Of a stretch of DNA of 64,000 nucleotides, positions 58,866-64,000 are shown in pieces (position 1 is the stretch's first letter; each line of letters opens with the position of its first letter). Made by a program: the position numbers and the translations under genes. Under the pieces are notes generated by a model that was given only the letters and a program-made list of their open reading frames with translations, made no database searches and had not been told where the DNA came from. The DNA is from JBAZWE01 sp041658605 (lineage in GTDB: Bacteria > Actinomycetota > Thermoleophilia > BMS3ABIN01), in the NCBI GenBank assembly GCA_041658605.1, contig JBAZZU010000008.1, positions 1 through 64,000 on the forward strand, written 5' to 3'.

Positions 58866-59546
58866 ATGCAGAGGATCCCCGAAAAAGAGCTTATGGACGG
58901 AGAAGACCAGGCCCGCGCGTACGCGGGGGCTGATTTTGATGTTCCCCATGATTATTTCATCTCCCTGTTCCAGGAGGCGTTTCCCGGCTATGCGCTGAGC
59001 GGCGCCGTTGCCGACCTGGGCTGCGGTCCGGGGGACATCAGTATGCGTTTTGCCAGGCGCTACCCTGATTGTATGGTTCATGGTGTCGACGGCTCGCAGG
59101 CGATGCTGAGCCTGGGTGCCGGGCTGGTGGGTAGCATGCCGGAACTCGATGGACGGGTGCGGCTGATTCATGGCTATCTGCCGGGCGCGGAAATGCCGCT
59201 CGGAAAGTATGGAGCGGTGATCAGCAACAGCCTCCTTCACCATCTCAACGACCCGCTGACGCTGTGGCGGGCGATAACGGACCTGGCACAGGAAGGCGCG
59301 CCGGTATTTGTCATGGATCTGATGAGGCCGCGCGACCGGGACGAGGCAGCACGGATTGTGGATCTATATATGTACGATGAACCCCGGATCCTGAAAGCGG
59401 ATTTCTTCAACTCCCTGCTGGCCGCCTATGAGCCTGACGAGGTCAGGCGCCAGCTCGAATCAGCCGGACTTGGCGATTTCACCTTGAGGGAAGTGAGCGA
59501 TCGCCACCTCGCGGTCTGGGGCATCGCGTCCGGCAGTGGAAGATGA
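58866..59546 (+). CDS. class I SAM-dependent methyltransferase
   Basis: A 226-aa methyltransferase. Motif I is AVADLGCGPGDISMRFARR near residue 49, followed by VHGVDGSQAM and the motif II region YGAVISNSLLHHLNDPLTLW. The segment FVMDLMRPRDRDEAARIVDL is typical of small-molecule methyltransferases. The substrate is unknown. It overlaps the next methyltransferase gene by four bases, so the two are coupled. Confidence 0.85.
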   Translation: MQRIPEKELMDGEDQARAYAGADFDVPHDYFISLFQEAFPGYALSGAVADLGCGPGDISMRFARRYPDCMVHGVDGSQAMLSLGAGLVGSMPELDGRVRLIHGYLPGAEMPLGKYGAVISNSLLHHLNDPLTLWRAITDLAQEGAPVFVMDLMRPRDRDEAARIVDLYMYDEPRILKADFFNSLLAAYEPDEVRRQLESAGLGDFTLREVSDRHLAVWGIASGSGR

Positions 59547-60151
59547 ACGAGCAGGATGGCGGCTCACGCTGGGAGGATATCTATAAAAACGGTGATGTCG
59601 AATCGCTGCCCTGGTTTTATCCCGGCCTGGATCCGGATTTCAACGGAGCTCTGGAGAGTCTGGATATAAGTCGTGGCGATATGCTCGACCTGTGCACCGG
59701 CCCCGGTACCCAGGCCATCGCCATGGCGAAGCTGGGTTATAGTGTCACCGCGATCGATATCGCCGGCGCGGCGGTGGAGAAAGCGCGTATCCGGGCATCC
59801 AGGCAGGGTCTGGAAATTTCTTTCAGGCAGGGGGATATTTTCGGCAATGATCTGGACCGTTCCTTTGATATCATATTTGACCGCGGTTGTTATCATGTCT
59901 TTCCCGATGAGCGGCGAGCGGAGTATGCCGGGGTCGTGGCGAAGCTGCTCAGGCGGGGAGGCTACCTTCTTCTTAAGTGTTTCAGCTACAGGGAGAAGCG
60001 GTCCGAGGGGCCTTACCGCATCTCGCCCGATGAGATCCAGGTGAACTTCGAAGAGCTCTACGAGATTGTCTCGATAGTGGGGACCGTGTTCCAGGGCGTG
60101 AATCGCGAGCCTGAACCACAGGCCCTGTTCTGCACGATGCGCAGGCGCTGA
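59543..60151 (+). CDS. class I SAM-dependent methyltransferase
   Basis: A 202-aa methyltransferase of the thiopurine/TehB-like kind: WEDIYKNGDVESLPWFYPGL at the N-terminus, motif I MLDLCTGPGTQAIAMAKLGY, VTAIDIAGAAVEKARI, FDIIFDRGCYHVFP and GYLLLKCFSYREKRSEGPYR. The last motif resembles thiol or metalloid methyltransferases. It is coupled to the upstream methyltransferase gene. Confidence 0.85.
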   Translation: MNEQDGGSRWEDIYKNGDVESLPWFYPGLDPDFNGALESLDISRGDMLDLCTGPGTQAIAMAKLGYSVTAIDIAGAAVEKARIRASRQGLEISFRQGDIFGNDLDRSFDIIFDRGCYHVFPDERRAEYAGVVAKLLRRGGYLLLKCFSYREKRSEGPYRISPDEIQVNFEELYEIVSIVGTVFQGVNREPEPQALFCTMRRR

Positions 60152-60274
60152 AGCACGGAGCCTTCGCAGTCAAAATTCATCCGGTTATCCTTTTTGTGGT
60201 ATAAAGGCCGGATAAACGACAAGTAACAGAAAACGACGCTGCGGCGTTCCGCGTCTCTGAACAGGAGGCTGACG

Positions 60275-60421
60275 ATGGCTCAGGCAAAACATGGCGACAC
60301 GGTAAAAGTGCATTACACGGGTAAGTTGATAGCCGATTCATCTCAAATGTGTCTGGAAACAGCAATCAGGCTCCTACTGGCAGCTGCTGCCCGGACACGC
60401 CGGAATCAGTGCTCCGTATAA
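60275..60421 (+). pseudogene. truncated FKBP-type peptidyl-prolyl isomerase
   Basis: A 48-codon frame begins MAQAKHGDTVKVHYTGKL, the start of an FKBP-type isomerase, with AGGAGG six bases before the ATG. After residue 18 the sequence departs from the family and soon ends, so the catalytic core is missing. The 3' end overlaps the end of the convergent CoA-disulfide reductase gene by 16 bases. A deletion or rearrangement is likely to have joined the FKBP start to this site. Confidence 0.75.
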
Positions 60422-62109
60422 AGTACCCGCACGCCGCCATTCTCTAGCCTTGTCCGATGGCAGCTGGTGAAAGTCTTCCAGCCGCCCGCCAGATTGTATA
60501 CCTCATCAAATCCGTTCTGGTCCAGGATGCGGTATGCGATATAACTGCGGATGCCGACCAGGCAGTGCAGGAACAACGGCTGTCTGAGTGCTCTGAGCTC
60601 ATCGAGCCGCTCCCGGAACTGGTCATTGGGTATGTTCACCGCTCCCTCAATGTGCCCTGCCGCAAACTCCTTTTGCGTGCGTACGTCGACTATGGTCCCG
60701 GCCGCGGTCCTATCCGGATGTTCTTCGGCAAACCACTGCCTTACATCTCCATTCAAAATATTGGCGCCGACGAATCCGGCCATGTTTACCGGGTCCTTGG
60801 CCGATCCAAAGGGCGGCGCGTAAGCAAGCTCAAGATGTTCGAGGTCGAAGACGGTCATCCCCATGCGGACGGCCACGGCAAAAACATCCATTCTTTTGTC
60901 GACGCCGTCACGTCCAACGATCTGAGCTCCCAGCAGCCTGCCGTCCTCAGGATCGAAAAGCACTTTCGTATGCATCTGGGCTGTCCCGGGGTAATAAGCA
61001 GCGTGCCCGAAGGGATGAAGATATATTTTTTCATATGGGAGGCCGGCCTGCCGCAGGACTTTCTCCGACGCTCCGGTGATGGCGGCCGTCATGTCGAATA
61101 CTTTTACGACCGCGGTTCCCTGGGTTGTGCTATAGGTGCTGCTGCGTCCACAGATATGGTCGGCCGCGACGCGGCCCTGCCGGTTTGCCGGACCCGCAAG
61201 CGGGATGTTGACCGTCTGGCCCGTGACGGTATCCGTGACCTCGACCATGTCCCCAGCGGCGTAGATATCAGCATCGGACGTGCGCATGTATTCATCGACC
61301 TTCACGCCGCCGCTCTGGCCGATCTCAAGCCCGGCATCCCGCGCCAGCCCGGTTTCCGGCCTGACTCCCACAGCCATGATCACAAAATCGGCGATGATCG
61401 CCACGCCATCATCGAGAAGAACTTCCACGCGTCCCATCGCATCGCTGAATTCACTTGCAGCGGTCCCCAGGTGGACCTTCACGCCTTTCTCTTCCAGGTG
61501 CAGCAGCAGGTCGCTGGCCAGTTCGCGGTCAAGGACGGTCAGGACCTGGTCCTGCAGCTCGACGAGATTGATATCGAGGCCGCGATTCACGAGCGCCTCG
61601 ACAGTTTCGAGGCCGACGTAACCGGCGCCGATAACCATAGCGGTTTTCGCACCATTTTCGATCAGCTCCAAAACATCATCCATATCAGGGATGTTACGCA
61701 ACGCGAATATCCTGGGGTTGTCAATACCGGGAAGCGGCGGTCGAATCGCAGCCGCCCCCTGACTTAAGATGAGCTTGTCGTAATCCTCAAAATATTCGCG
61801 TCCGCTCGCATGCTCAAGGACTCGCACGCTCTTTTTCTCGCGATCGATATGTATAACCTCATGGCCGACCCGCACATCTATCGCGAACTGTTTCCGGAAA
61901 GACTCCGGCGTCGCGATCAGCAGGTCGCCGCGTTTTTTGATATCGCCCCCGATATGGTACGGCAGGCCGCAGTTGGCGAAAGAGACATACCCGCCCTTTT
62001 CAAGCATGATTATCTCAGCGTCTTCGCTAAGGCGGCGCGCCCTCGCCGCGGCTGAAGCCCCGCCTGCCACTCCGCCGACTATCACTAGCTTCACTCGCGT
62101 TCCTTTCAT
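60406..62109 (-). CDS. CoA-disulfide reductase with C-terminal rhodanese domain
   Basis: A 567-aa FAD-dependent pyridine nucleotide-disulfide oxidoreductase fused to rhodanese. The FAD motif is IVGGVAGGASAAARARRL, the redox-active Cys is C47 in SFANCGLPYHIGG, and the NAD-binding motif is MVIGAGYVGLETVEALV. The C-terminal rhodanese domain (about 465-560) has VDVRTQKEFAAGHIEGAVNI and FLHCLVGIRSYIAYR with the catalytic Cys near 528. Such fusions (CoADR-RHD) reduce CoA disulfides or persulfides. GTG at 62094, with AGGA upstream, is an alternative start to ATG 62109. Confidence 0.93.
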   Translation of the reverse strand: MKGTRVKLVIVGGVAGGASAAARARRLSEDAEIIMLEKGGYVSFANCGLPYHIGGDIKKRGDLLIATPESFRKQFAIDVRVGHEVIHIDREKKSVRVLEHASGREYFEDYDKLILSQGAAAIRPPLPGIDNPRIFALRNIPDMDDVLELIENGAKTAMVIGAGYVGLETVEALVNRGLDINLVELQDQVLTVLDRELASDLLLHLEEKGVKVHLGTAASEFSDAMGRVEVLLDDGVAIIADFVIMAVGVRPETGLARDAGLEIGQSGGVKVDEYMRTSDADIYAAGDMVEVTDTVTGQTVNIPLAGPANRQGRVAADHICGRSSTYSTTQGTAVVKVFDMTAAITGASEKVLRQAGLPYEKIYLHPFGHAAYYPGTAQMHTKVLFDPEDGRLLGAQIVGRDGVDKRMDVFAVAVRMGMTVFDLEHLELAYAPPFGSAKDPVNMAGFVGANILNGDVRQWFAEEHPDRTAAGTIVDVRTQKEFAAGHIEGAVNIPNDQFRERLDELRALRQPLFLHCLVGIRSYIAYRILDQNGFDEVYNLAGGWKTFTSCHRTRLENGGVRVLYTEH

Positions 62110-62162
62110 CCAAAATGATCAACAGTTCTGCTTTTGGCAATTCTGCTTTTCCCGACCTGTCA

Positions 62163-62250
62163 ATGCAAGGGCAGTGGACGCTATCCATCGAGACCATCAT
62201 ACCCGCATGCAAGGGCAGTGGACGCTATCCATCGAGACCATCATACCCGC
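62163..62250. repeat. 44-base tandem direct duplication
   Basis: Two identical 44-base units (62163-62206 and 62207-62250) begin ATGCAAGGGCAGTGGACGCT and are followed by the first eight bases of a third. The stretch lies between the CoA-disulfide reductase gene and the DUF4328 gene. Perfect identity points to a recent slip event. Confidence 0.95.
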
Positions 62251-62363
62251 ATGCAAGGAGGAAAATGTCCTCCAGTTGAGAATTATTGATCGCCAGGCGT
62301 CAAATTGATTTGTTTCAGAAAAATGATAGTTGGATAGCTCTTGTTAACGTGGAAGGAATGAAG

Positions 62364-63431
62364 ATGGCCCAACAGGAAGTTGATGCCCGCATAAAGGTTC
62401 TCCTTGAAAGCTGGGGTTACGTATCGCCAGATATGCTCACGGAGTTGCCGGAAGCCGAGCGCGCAGGAGCACTCCTTGCTTATTTCGAGCAACACCGTGC
62501 CGGGCAGCCATTCATCATGAGGGGAGATACGCTGGTCGCTCCGGGTTCCGGCGAACCGCAAACACCTATCACGGATGTACTGAATCCACCGGAAACCGAT
62601 GCCGCCGTTATAAGCGACCAGGCATATAAGCAAGAAGATGCGACCCAAAAAGAACCGGTTCCATCACAATCTGATGCCACTACCACCGCGCAAGAACTGC
62701 CGTCTGGAGCATTTGTTCCGGCCCCGGTCTATCATCCCGGCCCGCAGACCCAGGCGGTCAGAAGGCCTGCCCGATTCACCTCCCTGAAGGGCATCGCTCT
62801 AGCAGTCGAGCTGCTGTTCTGGGCCGGCATACCGGTAAACATTCTATTGCTGGCGCTTGTGCTGGGTACGTCATTAAACAAAAGCTACCATGATGCGAAC
62901 ACGCTGCTCACTATCTACAATCTGATGTTCAGCATCTGGGGAGTCGCTGCGCTGGTAATGCTGGTCATCTGGATTTACCGCGCTGCCGTCAACCTGCGGG
63001 CCATGAACATACAGGGACTGAAATATTCACCAGGGATGGCTGTGGCGTGGTTCTTCATACCTTTCGCCAATTTCATCATGCCGGTATTCGTGATCAGGGA
63101 AATCTGGCGGGGCAGCAATCCGCGTACTATTGAAACCGGTGACGCCAGGCACACAGGGACGCCGTTCCATGTGGGCGCCTGGTTTCTGATTTACGTTCTA
63201 GCGGGCTTCCTCTTACTGCCCGGCAATTTGATGGTCAGCTTCGGTAGCATGTCAGGGGGCACCAGGTTTCTGCCACCCGGGCTAAAACCGCTTTCCGACA
63301 CAACAAAATATTTTCTGATCGGGGGCGCCGTCGGCCGTTTGATATTTTACTCCATAGCACTGATACTGGGATACTTCTTCATTCGCACCGTTAGCAGATG
63401 GCAGGAGGGGAGAGGCGCGAAACAGGCTTAG
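62364..63431 (+). CDS. DUF4328 membrane protein
   Basis: A 355-aa protein. The cytoplasmic N-terminus of about 160 residues includes a short helical start (QEVDARIKVLLESWGYVSPD) and a Gln/Thr/Pro-rich linker. The C-terminal half has four membrane segments with the DUF4328 signature IWIYRAAVNLRAMNIQGLKY, SPGMAVAWFFIPFANFIMPV and IREIWRGSNP. ATG at 62364 has AAGGA six bases upstream; longer starts at 62286 and 62358 are less likely. The function is not known. Confidence 0.85.
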   Translation: MAQQEVDARIKVLLESWGYVSPDMLTELPEAERAGALLAYFEQHRAGQPFIMRGDTLVAPGSGEPQTPITDVLNPPETDAAVISDQAYKQEDATQKEPVPSQSDATTTAQELPSGAFVPAPVYHPGPQTQAVRRPARFTSLKGIALAVELLFWAGIPVNILLLALVLGTSLNKSYHDANTLLTIYNLMFSIWGVAALVMLVIWIYRAAVNLRAMNIQGLKYSPGMAVAWFFIPFANFIMPVFVIREIWRGSNPRTIETGDARHTGTPFHVGAWFLIYVLAGFLLLPGNLMVSFGSMSGGTRFLPPGLKPLSDTTKYFLIGGAVGRLIFYSIALILGYFFIRTVSRWQEGRGAKQA

Positions 63432-63530
63432 GTTCAGCTACCGCCGGACAATTTTCGCATCCTGTTTGATTTCACTTCCATTCGGCCTTTATTATCTCCT
63501 CATGATTACTGCTATCAAGAGAGGCGTCGT

Positions 63531-64000
63531 ATGAAGAGGTTTTTAGCGCTTTTGCTGGCCCTGGTTCTTACGCCGTCAATAATCGCAGTCACAGTTCTTG
63601 TTACCGGTTGTGGAAACACCGGCAACAACGCCGCTGGCACAGCAACAGAACCTGCCGAACCGCCCTTCGACCCCGCCACAGAGAAAAAGCTGGAAAAGGC
63701 CGTTGACGATAGCATGATAAATGGCAATATCCCTGGCGTCATAGTCGGTATCTGGGCGCCCGGAAAAGGAACATGGGTCTCCGCCAGGGGCATGGCGGAT
63801 ATTGCAAAGAACGTGGAACTGAAACCGACCGACAAGGTCCGCATCGCCAGCAACACGAAGACGTTCACCGCCACTGTCATCCTCCAGCTCGTCGACGATG
63901 GCAAGATGAGCCTCAACGACAGCCTGTCCAAGTATGTCGCAGGCATCCCCAATGGAGAAAGGATCACGGTCCGCCAGCTCCTTAACATGACCGCGGGTAT
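63531..64000 (+). CDS. serine hydrolase, class C beta-lactamase-like lipoprotein (partial, runs off the window)
   Basis: The first 156 codons of a secreted hydrolase. The signal peptide (from MKRFLALLLALVL) ends in a lipobox at VTGC, residue 26, followed by an Ala/Thr/Glu linker. The domain begins ATEKKLEKAVDDSMINGNIP and reaches the active-site motif VRIASNTKTFTATVILQLVD with SxxK (SNTK), then GERITVRQLLNMTAG. This is the beta-lactamase/D-alanyl-D-alanine carboxypeptidase family (class C/serine hydrolase). GAGAGG lies six bases before the ATG. The 3' part, including YxN, is outside the window. Confidence 0.9.
   Translation, partial: MKRFLALLLALVLTPSIIAVTVLVTGCGNTGNNAAGTATEPAEPPFDPATEKKLEKAVDDSMINGNIPGVIVGIWAPGKGTWVSARGMADIAKNVELKPTDKVRIASNTKTFTATVILQLVDDGKMSLNDSLSKYVAGIPNGERITVRQLLNMTAG

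Noticed and set aside
1..64000. CRISPR arrays, tRNA or rRNA genes, prophage genes.
   Set aside because: No regularly spaced repeats, cloverleaf sequences or phage structural genes were seen anywhere in the window.

Overview
The window reads as chromosomal DNA of a GC-rich, probably monoderm bacterium, most likely a deep-branching actinobacterial lineage. This is an inference from several signs: strong AGGAGG ribosome binding sites, GTG/TTG starts, Cys4 zinc forms of ribosomal proteins L28 and L32, a recG-rsmD-coaD-(DivIVA-like)-yceD-rpmF order, many lipoproteins with Ser/Thr/Ala-rich linkers, an L,D-transpeptidase with repeated beta domains, and TM2/zinc-ribbon membrane proteins. No rRNA, tRNA, CRISPR array or intact insertion sequence is visible.

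Layout. 0-14.7 kb is mostly housekeeping: recQ, a small membrane protein, dnaE, a Roadblock/LC7 protein with a tiny membrane partner, a reverse-strand MoxR/DUF58/transglutaminase operon, tldD-tldE and an HU protein. 14.9-18.6 kb is a membrane-protein island (DUF2752, DUF4234-like, DUF4190) ending in a tandem duplication of a two-gene unit, zinc-ribbon TM2 protein plus B-box-like/DUF4190 protein; one copy appears to start with CTG. A decayed beta-propeller fragment follows. 18.8-23.9 kb holds rpe and a riboflavin operon (ribD-ribE-ribAB-ribH) behind an FMN riboswitch with its own terminator. 23.9-32.8 kb is a surface-glycan region: a GtrA flippase, a methyltransferase, a decayed IS3-family element, then an AT-rich block with a split transketolase, a fused sugar epimerase/polyprenyl-phosphate glycosyltransferase, a methyltransferase and a large polytopic membrane protein. 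Together they resemble a three-component Gtr-type glycosylation system with its own sugar-making enzymes.

32.9-46.4 kb holds a chagasin-like lipoprotein, rpmB, recG-rsmD-coaD-coiled-coil-yceD-rpmF, a candidate structured RNA, two phosphofructokinases with different active-site signatures (one pyrophosphate type), a DHH/CBS/tRNA nucleotidyltransferase and a site-2-protease-like peptidase. 46.4-48 kb, reverse strand, holds a PP-loop thiouridylase-like protein followed by a 115-codon gene with a strong Shine-Dalgarno and an in-frame UGA. The UGA sits in a Cys-Ser-Gly-Gly-UGA-Gly context and is followed at the expected distance by a bacterial SECIS-like hairpin. I read this as a candidate thioredoxin-fold selenoprotein, and it is the most notable item in the window.

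48.4-64 kb holds an L,D-transpeptidase, a corA-trpF-trpB-trpA-xre operon, an esterase and two coupled deacetylase-like lipoproteins, yajQ, a DUF302 protein, two coupled methyltransferases, a truncated FKBP gene, a CoA-disulfide reductase/rhodanese, a DUF4328 membrane protein and the start of a class C beta-lactamase-like lipoprotein cut by the window edge.
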